Positions 42,673-51,572 are shown, counted from the first letter of the stretch. The stretch: 64,000 nt of DNA from Anaerolineae bacterium (GCA_016931185.1 JAFGFI010000169.1:1-64000), one strand, 5' to 3'. The notes: generated from the letters alone by a model not told the origin. Numbers and translations: made by a program.

Positions 42673-43325
42673 ATACAAACACCCTGATCCGGGGATGGAC
42701 AACGGTAGCCAAAATGCTGATAACACAATTCCGGAATACGGCTCAATTCCAGTTTGGGCATCGGGTAATGATACGTAGCAAGCAAGCGGGCAACAGCACA
42801 CAAGGGCAATCCTACCACATTGGCATAACAACGATCAAGACGCGCCACAGGATGGAAAGCCACATTTTGAATAGCATACGCACCGGCTTTATCCATCGGA
42901 TCCCCGCTTGTGACGTAGGTTGCGATCTCTGCATCCGTATAATCACGCATCCACACATCCGTGGTGACACGACAAGTCTGTCCCGTTCCGGTACTAGATT
43001 GAAATAACGCAAGACCGGTATGCACCTGGTGTCGGTTCTGCCGCAAATATTGCAACATTACGCATGCTTCTTCGGGGCTCTGTGGCTTTCCCAATGGCAC
43101 CGTATTGAAATCAACAATGGTGTCTGCGGCAATGACCCAGGCTCCATCAGGAAGGTCACGCACAGCCTGCGCTTTAAGGTAAGCCAATCGTGATGCCATC
43201 GCGGCGGGCGGCTCTTGCGGATAAGGGTTTTCATCTATCCATACGGCCGTAACCGCTACCTGTATATTAAGCCAAGTAATCATCTCTCTACGCCGTGGTG
43301 ATTGTGAAGCTAGAAATAATAACAT
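42669..43325 (-). CDS. maf: Maf-family nucleoside triphosphate pyrophosphatase
   Basis: Hydrolyses non-canonical or pyrimidine nucleoside triphosphates to monophosphates, a nucleotide-pool cleaning role; formerly called septum formation inhibitor. The 218-residue protein starts with the signature LFLASQSPRRREM, has VIAADTIVDFNTVPLGKP (catalytic Asp) and GDPMDKAGAYAIQ, all standard. About 25 extra residues follow the usual C-terminus. Coupled by an ATGA overlap to the penicillin-binding protein gene, consistent with a cell-wall/division cluster. Confidence 0.93.
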   Translation of the reverse strand: MLLFLASQSPRRREMITWLNIQVAVTAVWIDENPYPQEPPAAMASRLAYLKAQAVRDLPDGAWVIAADTIVDFNTVPLGKPQSPEEACVMLQYLRQNRHQVHTGLALFQSSTGTGQTCRVTTDVWMRDYTDAEIATYVTSGDPMDKAGAYAIQNVAFHPVARLDRCYANVVGLPLCAVARLLATYHYPMPKLELSRIPELCYQHFGYRCPSPDQGVCI

Positions 43326-43485
43326 AGATTATCCATTCATTTAGCAGTGTACTGAAACATAATAATTATATCTAATTTAAGGATGTGGTAAAGAGGGAAT
43401 AGGAATAATTTTGTAAACACCCGGTAAGAAAATAAAAGTATGAGGATGGTTAAGTTATAAATGAGTAATAAATATTTGTCAGCTA

Positions 43486-43514
43486 TTGCTATTTAATAGG
43501 ATATTGATTACAAT
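43486..43514 (+). promoter_or_regulatory. Promoter of the Flp pilin gene
   Basis: -35 TTGCTA and -10 TACAAT with a 17-nt spacer, in a strongly AT-rich stretch (43326-43547) that holds no other gene. The ribosome site TAGGAGG and ATG follow about 30 nt later. Confidence 0.55.
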
Positions 43515-43547
43515 GTAGATAAACCATTTAGATTTATAGGAGGACGT

Positions 43548-43703
43548 ATGTTAAATTTATATCAGGAGCAAGGGCAGGGCTTAGTAGAATATGCCCTAAT
43601 TCTAGTATTAGTAGCGGTTGTCGTTATTGTGATTCTAACAGTACTTGGTCCCCAAATTGGTGAGATCTTCAGTACTATTAACTTCACAATAGCCGGGAGC
43701 TAA
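43548..43703 (+). CDS. Flp/Fap-type pilin subunit
   Basis: A 51-residue type IVb pilin of the Flp family, secreted and assembled by the Tad machinery into thin adhesive pili. The N-terminal leader MLNLYQEQGQG is followed by the prepilin site, LVEYALILVLVAVVVIVI with the conserved Glu at +5 and the adjacent Tyr, then a short tail (GPQIGEIFSTINFTIAGS). TAGGAGG precedes the ATG. No other tad genes are adjacent, but a TadZ/CpaE-like protein is coded at 52083-53192. The region is more AT-rich than its neighbours. Confidence 0.9.
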   Translation: MLNLYQEQGQGLVEYALILVLVAVVVIVILTVLGPQIGEIFSTINFTIAGS

Positions 43704-43982
43704 TAGTCGCACCTATTGCCAGTATCGGTAAAAAATCAGGATTTCACTTTTGAATCAAATCCCGGTTGTCGCAATGCATTTATGATTAAATTACATAAGC
43801 CCCCGTTATATAGGAGTGTGAGGCTTTCTATTGGGTGTATTCTATAAAATTTACAGTGTATAAATAAAAAATAGTACCTTTTTCCTATTGATAGAATTCA
43901 GTAAGACGTTTATAATATAGTTAATATTCGGTAAGGGGACCCGCCCCCCTTATCTAATATTGTTGGTTACCCTCCTTTCGTG
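43704..43982. other. Untranslated region downstream of the pilin gene
   Basis: No open frame with a start and ribosome site is seen. The stretch is AT-rich and contains weak inverted repeats (for example atcaggattt/aaatccc). It ends in the terminator at 43983, so it may be a long 3' UTR of the pilin mRNA. Confidence 0.45.
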
Positions 43983-44019
43983 GAAGCCCGCCCCATACGG
44001 GGTTGGGCTTCGTTTTTTT
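43983..44019 (+). terminator. Intrinsic terminator of the pilin transcript
   Basis: GAAGCCC plus CCCC pair with GGGG plus GGGCTTC around a 4-nt loop region, followed by seven T at 44013-44019. It also separates the pilin from the convergent zinc-ribbon gene. Confidence 0.8.
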
Positions 44020-44034
44020 ATCTGTACATTGTGA

Positions 44035-44730
44035 TCAGGTCACAATTAAACGCCGGCAGCCATCACAATAGGCTTCTTCCCCTTTACGAACCTTGATTTG
44101 GGTTGGTTTATTAACGTTCATCCCGCAGATACTACAAACCTCTCCGCGAAGTTGTGCGACCGGCAATCCTCCCATACGGCTGTAAAGATAATGATAAGTT
44201 TCCAGGATATTGGCGGGAATATGTGGTAGGAGTATTTGCCTTTCTTCCTGTAACTCCCGCTGCCGGTTAAGAATCTGTTCACTCTCAGTGGTAAGTGTCT
44301 TATACTGAGTTTCCTGCTGTGTCTGTGTATTTTTAAGTTGAGATTGCGCCGTTGTTTGGTCAGCATCGGCCTCCTCACGCTCAATCATCGCCTCCAAAAG
44401 CTCATCTTCCAATTGACTCTTACGATTGAGTAAAGACTTGGATTCGGCCTGCAAATCTTCCAATTCGCGGGGATTCGTAACCTTGCCGCTGTAGAGTCGT
44501 TGCTCAGTTTGTCGCCGCTTGGTCTCTATCCTATTCAATTCGAATTCAAGGGTTTGTTGTTGTTTCCGAGCAGTTTCCGCAATAGTAGAATAGGTTTGCA
44601 GTGCCTGGGTCGCACGCTGAATTTCCGATCTATCCTTCAAAATAGCTTCAATCGCAGCTAATCGTTGCGCGATTTCAGTAAGTTCGAAATCTATATGCTG
44701 TAAACGTATGAGTGCTGTAGGCCAGGGCAT
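44035..44730 (-). CDS. Coiled-coil protein with C-terminal zinc ribbon (DUF164/zf-RING_7 type)
   Basis: A 231-residue protein. Residues about 5-175 form a long Glu/Gln-rich coiled coil with the typical centre LYSGKVTNPRELEDLQAE. The end carries a zinc ribbon, CSICGMN and CDGCRRL. This is the widespread bacterial family also called CT398-like, proposed to act as an adaptor in secretion or nucleic-acid processes; the role is not settled. The ATG at 44730 follows AAGGAGGT; a longer frame from 44781 overlaps the conserved hairpin. The gene is monocistronic and has the same 5' UTR hairpin as the GNAT gene at 8833. Confidence 0.85.
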   Translation of the reverse strand: MPWPTALIRLQHIDFELTEIAQRLAAIEAILKDRSEIQRATQALQTYSTIAETARKQQQTLEFELNRIETKRRQTEQRLYSGKVTNPRELEDLQAESKSLLNRKSQLEDELLEAMIEREEADADQTTAQSQLKNTQTQQETQYKTLTTESEQILNRQRELQEERQILLPHIPANILETYHYLYSRMGGLPVAQLRGEVCSICGMNVNKPTQIKVRKGEEAYCDGCRRLIVT

Positions 44731-44750
44731 CGTTACCTCCTTCAGAAATA

Positions 44751-44782
44751 GGCGCGTTGCACTTTCCAAAGTGCGACGCACC
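44751..44782 (-). promoter_or_regulatory. Conserved 5' UTR hairpin upstream of the zinc-ribbon gene
   Basis: Read on the minus strand, GGTGCGTCGCACTTT pairs with AAAGTGCAACGCGCC around a GG loop, ending 20 nt before the ATG. The right arm AAGTGCAACGCGCC and the flanks (GAATAAAA, ACAGG before; ATTT-TG-AGGAG after) match the element at 8782-8813. Confidence 0.65.
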
Positions 44783-44899
44783 TGTTTTTATTCATTAATG
44801 GTGAGTCTCCATTCATAACAATTCCTTCGTAAGTGTAGCTCTGAAATTTCGCCATAATATATAAAGAAAGTGCGGAGCGTATTGCCCCGCACTCATAAT

Positions 44900-45727
44900 T
44901 CATCTCTGCACCTTGCTTAAACGATGGTGTGCGATCACGGTAAGTACACCTACAATGCCAAGGATCAGCGCAATCACCTGTGCTGTGGCAAGTTTCCCCA
45001 TCATCCAGGCATCAGGACGTAGAAATTCGGTACAGAAACGGATAGCAGAATACCCGATCAGGTAACCCAACAACAAATCCCCGTCTTTTAAACGGTCTTT
45101 GTAACGGATGGCTACCCAAAGCAATAACAGGCACAAAATGAGAGCTGCGAAAGACTCGTACAAAAAGGTGGGATGGAAAAGGGTATCTTGTGGATAGAGT
45201 GTCATATCATTATAGGGTTGAATACGGTGCGAAACGGGGATACTCAGTCCCCAGGGTAACGTCGTGGGAGGCCCATAAAGCTCCTGATTTATATAATTGC
45301 CCCATCTGCCAATCGCCTGCCCAATCGCCATACCCGGCGCAGCGAAATCTAACCATTGCAGGGGATTGAGATGGCGAGACCAACTGAATATCAAAACGCC
45401 CACTGCACCCCCCATAATAGCTCCATAGATACCCAATCCTCCCTGCCAGATATAGAGAGCCTCAATAGGATGAGCTTTATAATAAGACCAGCCTAATAAC
45501 CCACTACTGGGCTGGGAAAAGACATGATACGCTCTAGCTCCAATAATCCCCAATAATACACAAATCAACAGCATATCCCAGATCAATTCTGGGTTCTCAC
45601 CAGCATTTTGGGCCAAGTAAGTTGCCACTCTGGTACCTAAAAGAATTCCGATAACGATCAAAAATCCGTACCAATGAATCGAAAAAGGGCCAATTTCAAG
45701 TAGGATTGCGTCAAAAGGTGGTGTCAT
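44900..45727 (-). CDS. lgt: Prolipoprotein diacylglyceryl transferase
   Basis: Transfers diacylglycerol from phosphatidylglycerol to the lipobox Cys of prelipoproteins in the cytoplasmic membrane. The 275-residue polytopic protein has FSIHWYGFLIVIGILLG, the ILIFSWSRHLNPLQWLDFAAPG region, the Lgt signature GRWGNYINQELYG and HPTFLYES near the C-terminus. The start at 45727 follows AGGAG; it overlaps the DUF2085 gene end by 17 nt, so the two are coupled. Lipoprotein substrates in this window include the serpin and the penicillin-binding protein. Confidence 0.94.
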   Translation of the reverse strand: MTPPFDAILLEIGPFSIHWYGFLIVIGILLGTRVATYLAQNAGENPELIWDMLLICVLLGIIGARAYHVFSQPSSGLLGWSYYKAHPIEALYIWQGGLGIYGAIMGGAVGVLIFSWSRHLNPLQWLDFAAPGMAIGQAIGRWGNYINQELYGPPTTLPWGLSIPVSHRIQPYNDMTLYPQDTLFHPTFLYESFAALILCLLLLWVAIRYKDRLKDGDLLLGYLIGYSAIRFCTEFLRPDAWMMGKLATAQVIALILGIVGVLTVIAHHRLSKVQR

Positions 45728-46520
45728 AGTTGTTATCTCCTGAATAATCATATTGAGCGAGTTTCTGTTTCAAGGTTTGATGCATATCCTCGAAGTATTC
45801 ATTCATATAAGGATAAGCCAGCGCTGTACATCCAAATCCAAATAAGGCGCCAGTCAGCGTACGGAGCAATGGATAGGTCTCAAAGGGTCGTGAAATAAGC
45901 TCAGGCGCAATTGTCCAGATAACATAGGAAATCCACTGGCTACCGCCATCTATCAACATCGGCAATATCCCAAAAACGATATATGCCCAGATAGATAAAG
46001 GAGGAATTGTGTACTTACGTCGCAAGAGGCCGTAAGCAATTCCAGTGAAGACCATCGTGCTATATATGGCAATATCGCGTTGGCACAGCGCAGTTTTGTA
46101 GCCCACATCAGCATTACCCACAAAACTGCTTAATTTGTTCATTTCGACGATGGATAATGGTTCGGTCAGACGATAGCTGGCCTGAGGGCCGAACAGAAAC
46201 CAAGAACGAAAGGGATACTGGTGGCAATGTGGGGAATAGAAATCATGGAGCAATTGACCTGCTCCTGTTGCACCGAAATACATTAAAATGGGAGCAAGCA
46301 GCGCGCCTCCTACAAAAAGTCCCACTATAGTATTAAATACAGCAACCCAGTGTTGAGAAAACCATAATGCGGCAAATGTGAGATTACGCACCCAAATACG
46401 TTTTCCTAAAGGAATTTCTCTTTGGGGCTGCATCTGAATTCGTCTCTGAGCTTCAGCAATAATATCTTCTGAAGAAGTTGGTTGTTGCTGTGATTCTTTA
46501 TCTAGATCTAAAGATCCCAT
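45711..46520 (-). CDS. DUF2085 membrane protein
   Basis: A 269-residue membrane protein with about five hydrophobic segments. It carries the DUF2085 pattern: SPHCHQYPFRSWF, GYKTALCQRDIAIYSTM, and PMLIDGGSQW...LRTLTGALFG. The His/Cys-rich motifs (CHQ and CQRD) suggest metal or redox binding, but no function is known. The soluble N-terminal 40 residues are polar and Gln-rich. It lies directly upstream of lgt with overlapping ends, so a membrane or lipoprotein context is likely. Confidence 0.8.
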   Translation of the reverse strand: MGSLDLDKESQQQPTSSEDIIAEAQRRIQMQPQREIPLGKRIWVRNLTFAALWFSQHWVAVFNTIVGLFVGGALLAPILMYFGATGAGQLLHDFYSPHCHQYPFRSWFLFGPQASYRLTEPLSIVEMNKLSSFVGNADVGYKTALCQRDIAIYSTMVFTGIAYGLLRRKYTIPPLSIWAYIVFGILPMLIDGGSQWISYVIWTIAPELISRPFETYPLLRTLTGALFGFGCTALAYPYMNEYFEDMHQTLKQKLAQYDYSGDNNYDTTF

Positions 46521-46705
46521 CCGACATCCACTTCCTCAAAAGCCAAAAAAGAAACCAATCCCACCCAAAAAGTTATACCGACACTAACATCAACCATAAG
46601 TGTGAATTATACCATGCTTAAGAACCTGAAAAACCGAGCCTTTCAAGTAAGTGAACTCAAGCCATTTCAGTCATCATGTCCATGCAGGAAGCAACTTGGA
46701 TTAAG

Positions 46706-47737
46706 TTATGTAAATAGTCGTGACAAAATTGTGGGAGGTTTCTTGATCACGGCAAGATGTTCCAGGACGCGAAAATCCTGTTGGAGGGTAGCCGGATTTT
46801 CCGCAAGCTGTGTAATCAGAGATTCTTGAAGTGTACCGCCATGCGCCAACATAAGCAAGAAATAGCGGATACGCTCTGGATAGACGCCCATCAAACGCGC
46901 GGCAGTCGCATCGGTCGCCGTCAGATTATCACCCATCAGGAGTATGTTCGCATTCACCGTATCGCCGTAGAGAGGCCCATCCCCCTCCATTCCCTCGATC
47001 CCATCGATAATGGTAAATCCTGGCTGGAGTGTGCTGTTAATATCGGCAATGCTCTGGTGGATGCCGCGCCAGTGTAGCAAATTCTTAGGCCAGCCGTACT
47101 TAACGCCGGGGACAGTTCCAAACATGTTTTTTAAGGACAGTGTAACACCGGCCCAATGATGCGTTTTCAATTTGGGCATTGAAACAACCAAATCTGCTTG
47201 TAGTATAGTATCAGGAAAGAAGATATGATCCAGCCGGGTGTAATTAGCTATCAAGGAAACGGGTGTGATAGCATCGAGATTAAGATCAATAAATTTAACA
47301 CCCGCGTCTTGCAACATTTGATCGAAACCGGAAAGTTCAAGCAGGATTTCCATATCCCGACGATGTCCAGGCCCTTCAGCTACAATCACTTCAGCAGCGC
47401 CGGCACGACGGAATGCCTCAATAGCCGCCCGTACAACAGCCCGATTTGTATTTACCCGGCTGGATTCGTAATATTCAATAAGGTTAGGCTTCAGCACTAC
47501 CCGCCCACCCTTAGCTCGCGCCAAAACGGCAGGATAGGCCTGCAAACCACGGTGAATCAGATCAAGCAGTAAAGTCTCATCGTAGGCATCCGCACGAAAA
47601 ACCGTAACGTTAGCCCGGGGCTGAGGGGGTATCCTGAGTCGCAGCGCGGCAGCTCCCCCTAGAATGCCACCTGACAGTGCCAGGGCCAGCTTTAAAAAAT
47701 CCCGCCGTGTGAAGCGCGATTTAAACTTTGAAGACAT
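46706..47737 (-). CDS. DUF362 family protein with Tat signal
   Basis: A 343-residue protein whose N-terminus has a twin-arginine signal, SRFTRRDFLKLALALSGG, followed by a hydrophobic stretch, so it is exported folded. The DUF362 domain shows VVLKPNLIEYY, VIVAEGPGHRR, ADLVVSMPKLKTHHWAGVTLSLKNMFG and IIDGIEGMEGDGP. These features are shared with proteins often coupled to iron-sulfur clusters, but no CxxC ferredoxin motif is present here. The ATG at 47737 follows AGGAGGTG and overlaps the cyclase-like gene end by 17 nt. Function is unknown. Confidence 0.85.
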   Translation of the reverse strand: MSSKFKSRFTRRDFLKLALALSGGILGGAAALRLRIPPQPRANVTVFRADAYDETLLLDLIHRGLQAYPAVLARAKGGRVVLKPNLIEYYESSRVNTNRAVVRAAIEAFRRAGAAEVIVAEGPGHRRDMEILLELSGFDQMLQDAGVKFIDLNLDAITPVSLIANYTRLDHIFFPDTILQADLVVSMPKLKTHHWAGVTLSLKNMFGTVPGVKYGWPKNLLHWRGIHQSIADINSTLQPGFTIIDGIEGMEGDGPLYGDTVNANILLMGDNLTATDATAARLMGVYPERIRYFLLMLAHGGTLQESLITQLAENPATLQQDFRVLEHLAVIKKPPTILSRLFT

Positions 47738-48671
47738 TGACACCTCCTGCCGCGACATTCAGAGCCAGGATAGATAAAGCCGTCAAGTGATTGGCTTCTC
47801 GCCAACTCCCATCTGTCCGTTGGCGAAGAAGGAGAGGTGGAACCAGTGCATCAAATGGACGATGATAAGTGCCCAGGCAAAGAATAGCCCAGGCCAAAGT
47901 AAGTGTAGATTGTGTCCTCGCAATTTCTGTCTCCAGGAAAGCCAACCCCTGGACAATAGTCTCTGAAGCAGTATCAAAGTTTTGTAAGGACAAGAGTGCA
48001 ACTGCCGTGGTGGGCAAAAAAGCATCCAGGGCACGCCCTAATACAATGCGATTACCATAATTCCAGCCCCCCTCTGTACAAGCACGGTCAAGCAACAAAG
48101 CCTCTCCTTCTTGGACACGAGCATGATTTGCATATCCGGACGCCTTAAGCGCGAGCAGAGCGTAACTGGTAGGTTCGATCCAACTAAATGCATCACTGGT
48201 CCAGGGCCACCCCACTAATTCGTTGTTCAGGGGAATAATTTCATTAAATTTAGTCTTGTTGCCCTCCCAGGTCAACAACCACTCAATACACCGCTCCCGA
48301 AGCGCAGCTTCTTGTTGCAAATAATTCAAAGTGAATGCTGCTAACGAAGTCGTCCAATGTGGATCGTTATCCCCCTCTAATGTGATCGCGCCCCCAGCAT
48401 TAACATGGTTCTTAAGCCAGGCCACACCTTTGTCTTGTTTTGCGTTATCTGCCGCGCCACTTGGAAATGGCGCAGCAGATAACGCGAGCAAACTATAACA
48501 CGTGGACTCTGGAGAACTTTGCACGCCAGGCGTATAGGACCACCCTCCATCTTGGGTCTGGGCATGGAGAAGAAATACCTGTGCTTTTTCTATTGCTTGT
48601 GCTATATCATTCTGCATTGTAGTAGTTTTAACGTAAGATGTCGAATATACGTAATTTGTCGATGTAAGCAT
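47721..48671 (-). CDS. Prenyltransferase / squalene-hopene cyclase-fold protein
   Basis: A 316-residue all-helical protein with repeated QW-like motifs: QTQDGGWSYTPG, CTEGGWNYGNRI and RQRTDGSWREAN, as in terpene cyclases and protein prenyltransferases (alpha/alpha toroid). It is half the size of a squalene-hopene cyclase and lacks the catalytic DxDD motif, so it is not a normal cyclase. The start is uncertain: ATG 48671 lies just after gcvPB but without a clear ribosome site, and ATG 48617 is in frame. It overlaps the DUF362 gene, so the two probably act together. Residues 48442-48485 are coded by a long palindrome. Confidence 0.7.
   Translation of the reverse strand: MLTSTNYVYSTSYVKTTTMQNDIAQAIEKAQVFLLHAQTQDGGWSYTPGVQSSPESTCYSLLALSAAPFPSGAADNAKQDKGVAWLKNHVNAGGAITLEGDNDPHWTTSLAAFTLNYLQQEAALRERCIEWLLTWEGNKTKFNEIIPLNNELVGWPWTSDAFSWIEPTSYALLALKASGYANHARVQEGEALLLDRACTEGGWNYGNRIVLGRALDAFLPTTAVALLSLQNFDTASETIVQGLAFLETEIARTQSTLTLAWAILCLGTYHRPFDALVPPLLLRQRTDGSWREANHLTALSILALNVAAGGVNVFKV
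48442..48485. repeat. Palindrome inside the cyclase-fold gene
   Basis: GCGTTATCTGC plus GCGCCA pair with TGGCGC plus GCAGATAACGC (17 bp with one mismatch each side) around an 8-nt loop, all within the coding sequence. Confidence 0.6.
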
Positions 48672-48678
48672 AACCTGA

Positions 48679-50127
48679 TCACGCATACCGTACCACGGGT
48701 TTCCGTGCCGCCTGAACTTCATCCAGGCGACGTACAGGAGCATTATGTGGGGCCTGATACAACAGGTCTGGTGTTGTCTTAGCCTCTTCCACAATAGCGC
48801 GCAGGATGCTGGCATACTTATCAAGCGATTGTTTGCTCTCAGTCTCCGTAGGTTCAATCATCAACGCGTGATGAACAATAAGCGGGAAATAGTTGGTAGG
48901 CGGATGAACACCGTAGTCAATAAGTCGTTTAGCAATATCCAGCGCGCTAATGTCACATTCTGCAAAGTGACCTTCAACAACGAATTCATGTTTACAGATA
49001 CGATCATAGGGTAGGAAATAGTGATCTTTGATCTGGCTGAGCAAATAGTTAGCGTTAAGTACCGCGTGTTCTGCTGCCGCACGCAACCCAGATTCTCCCA
49101 ACATACGCATATATGTGTAAGCCCGGACGATAATACCAAAATGTCCCCAGAAAGATTTAACGCGCCCAATTGTTTTTGCGGGCATTTGGAAAGTGTAATA
49201 GGGCGGCAATTCATCATCCGTTTGCGTTTCATCAATCGTGACAATCGGTCCCGGTAGATAGTCTACCAGATGAGCTGCAACCCCGACAGGACCGGATCCC
49301 GGCCCACCGCCGCCATGAGGAGTACTGAAGGTTTTGTGCAGGTTAAAGTGCATCACGTCAATACCGACATCGCCAGGGCGCATCACTCCCATCAATGCAT
49401 TCAGATTGGCTCCGTCTCCATAAACCAGACCACCACAACCGTGAACTTGCTCGATCACTTCTACAATTCGTTCCTCAAAAAGCCCTAGAGTATTAGGATT
49501 GGTGATCATCATCCCCACAATCCGGTCACAGAGTTGCGCGCGCAATGCATCCAAATCGATGTTTCCCCGCGTGTCGGAGGGGATTTCCACTACGCGCAAT
49601 CCACTCATACTGGTGGAGGCCGGATTTGTACCATGAGCCGAGTCAGGCACCAGAATGGTATCCCGCTGAGCCTCCCCACGGTCGGCGTGATATTTACGCA
49701 TAATGAGTACACCTACTAACTCACCCTGAGCTCCCGCCGCCGGTTGTAAGGTCACACCGGCAAAACCACCTATGGCTTTAAGATATTCCTGTACCTGGTA
49801 CATCAAGTAAAGCGCACCTTGCGCGTGGTCTTCATCTTGGAGAGGGTGTACACCTGTAAATCCCGGCAACCGCGCGGTGATTTCGTTAATTTTGGGATTA
49901 AATTTCATCGTGCAGGATCCGAGGGGATACATACCTGTGTCAATAGCATAATTTAATTGTGATAGGCGTGTATAATGCCGGACTACATCCACCTCGCTGA
50001 CTTCTGGTAACCGCAGTGATTCGCGAAGCATGGCTTTGGGCAATACACTTTCAGGCACATCTAACTTTGGCGGTCTAACGCCCTGTCGTCCTGGCGACGA
50101 AAGTTCATAAATCAGAGGTTCAGACAT
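48679..50127 (-). CDS. gcvPB: Glycine dehydrogenase (decarboxylating) subunit 2
   Basis: PLP-binding half of the two-part P protein of the glycine cleavage system, which decarboxylates glycine and passes the aminomethyl group to lipoyl GcvH. The 482-residue protein carries the PLP lysine in FNLHKTFSTPHGGGGPG, preceded by GDGANLNALMG and PDSAHGTNPAS. Its length matches the split form found in Chloroflexi, Thermus and Bacillus. It overlaps gcvPA by 8 nt. The order on the minus strand is gcvH, gcvPA, gcvPB; the T protein (gcvT) is not in the window. Confidence 0.95.
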   Translation of the reverse strand: MSEPLIYELSSPGRQGVRPPKLDVPESVLPKAMLRESLRLPEVSEVDVVRHYTRLSQLNYAIDTGMYPLGSCTMKFNPKINEITARLPGFTGVHPLQDEDHAQGALYLMYQVQEYLKAIGGFAGVTLQPAAGAQGELVGVLIMRKYHADRGEAQRDTILVPDSAHGTNPASTSMSGLRVVEIPSDTRGNIDLDALRAQLCDRIVGMMITNPNTLGLFEERIVEVIEQVHGCGGLVYGDGANLNALMGVMRPGDVGIDVMHFNLHKTFSTPHGGGGPGSGPVGVAAHLVDYLPGPIVTIDETQTDDELPPYYTFQMPAKTIGRVKSFWGHFGIIVRAYTYMRMLGESGLRAAAEHAVLNANYLLSQIKDHYFLPYDRICKHEFVVEGHFAECDISALDIAKRLIDYGVHPPTNYFPLIVHHALMIEPTETESKQSLDKYASILRAIVEEAKTTPDLLYQAPHNAPVRRLDEVQAARKPVVRYA

Positions 50128-51535
50128 AAAACTCGCTCCTGTTTTGACTTACAGTCGTGAAAGCCGCTAGGGCCTCGGCGAACATATTAATCTCATCCTT
50201 GGTATTCATCTCAGTGACAGCGACCAGCATATAGTTTTCTAACTGTGGATAATCCCGACTCAGATCATAGCCCCCCACAATCTCAAAATCTTCAATGTCG
50301 TGCAATAGAAACTCATTAATCTCGGCAACCGGCGCGGGACAGCGTACCATAAACTCATTAAAAAATTGACTTTCGCGCACAACACTGTAACCATCCAGTG
50401 CATCAATGACATCAGCGGCATAGTGTGCCTTATGGTAATTCAATTCGGCAATTTGACGCAACCCGTGTTGACCTAACGCGGAGAGATAAACGGTGGCAGC
50501 TAATGCCATTAGCCCCTGATTTGTACAGATATTTGAGGTGGCTTTTTCGCGCCGGATGTGTTGTTCGCGGGTAGTAAGCGTTAGGGTATAACCAGGTCTT
50601 CCTTCCATGTCTACGGTTGCACCCACCAATCGTCCTGCCATCTGACGCAGATATTTAGAACGCGTCGCATAAAAGCCCAGATACGGGCCTCCAAAATTCA
50701 GGCCCAGCCCCAGGGGTTGCCCCTCTCCCAGGACAATATCGGCCCCATAATCACCAGGTGGTCTGAATAACCCCAGGCTGAGAGGATGCGTCACGACGGC
50801 CAGCAGTGTTTGCTTATCCCGCGCGTGAATTTTATCCGCAATCCCGTCCAAATTTTCAAGCCGTCCCAGAAAATCAGGGGTTTGAATAAAGATACAGGCT
50901 GTTTGATCGTCTATCAAGCCAACAAGGTGTTCTAGAGAATATTTATTTAGAGACTCCATGCCACTCAGTGTGGATTCCTCATCTCCCACGATCTCCAAAT
51001 CCATCCCCTGCGTATACGTGCGGATAACGGCACGATAGTGAGGGTGCAGGGTTGGCGAAAGCACAACTTTGTTGCGTTTCCTACGAAAAACATTATAGGC
51101 CTGGATAACGGCTTCTGCAGCGGCGGTCGCGCCATCGTAATGGCTGGCATTGGCCACTTCCATCCCTGTCAAATCACAAATCATGCTCTGATATTCAAAA
51201 ATAGCCTGGAGGGTACCCTGGCTAACCTCAGCCTGATAGGGCGTGTAAGCTGTGTAAAACTCACCCCGGCTGATGATAGCATCCACAACACTGGGCACCC
51301 AGTGCCGGTATGCCCCTGCGCCCAGGAATGTGGGGACGGTATAAACGTTCAGATTGTAGGCCGCGATTTCTTGCAATTCCTGGAGTACTTCCAATTCCGA
51401 CAAGGGATCAGGCAGTCCCAGAGCAGGATAACAAAAGGGTTCGGGTATATCCTGGAAAAGGTCAGCTATGTTTCGCAGACCAATAGCAGCTAACATTTGT
51501 CGGCGTTCCTCATCCGTATGAGGTAGATAAACCAT
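50120..51535 (-). CDS. gcvPA: Glycine dehydrogenase (decarboxylating) subunit 1
   Basis: N-terminal half of the split P protein, forming an alpha2beta2 complex with subunit 2. The 471-residue protein shows AYTPYQAEVSQGTLQAIFEYQ, LTGMEVANASHYDGATAAAEA and IVLGEGQPLGLGLNFGGPYLG, with ATSNICTNQGLMALA. The PLP lysine is absent, as expected for this subunit. AAGGAG precedes the ATG. A palindrome of acgtaaaacg type separates it from gcvH. Confidence 0.95.
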   Translation of the reverse strand: MVYLPHTDEERRQMLAAIGLRNIADLFQDIPEPFCYPALGLPDPLSELEVLQELQEIAAYNLNVYTVPTFLGAGAYRHWVPSVVDAIISRGEFYTAYTPYQAEVSQGTLQAIFEYQSMICDLTGMEVANASHYDGATAAAEAVIQAYNVFRRKRNKVVLSPTLHPHYRAVIRTYTQGMDLEIVGDEESTLSGMESLNKYSLEHLVGLIDDQTACIFIQTPDFLGRLENLDGIADKIHARDKQTLLAVVTHPLSLGLFRPPGDYGADIVLGEGQPLGLGLNFGGPYLGFYATRSKYLRQMAGRLVGATVDMEGRPGYTLTLTTREQHIRREKATSNICTNQGLMALAATVYLSALGQHGLRQIAELNYHKAHYAADVIDALDGYSVVRESQFFNEFMVRCPAPVAEINEFLLHDIEDFEIVGGYDLSRDYPQLENYMLVAVTEMNTKDEINMFAEALAAFTTVSQNRSEFYV

Positions 51536-51572
51536 AACGAAACTCCTTATTAGGTAAAATAATTACAAATGA

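Noticed and set aside
47721..48671. Squalene-hopene cyclase
   Set aside because: Only about half the expected length and no DxDD catalytic motif.
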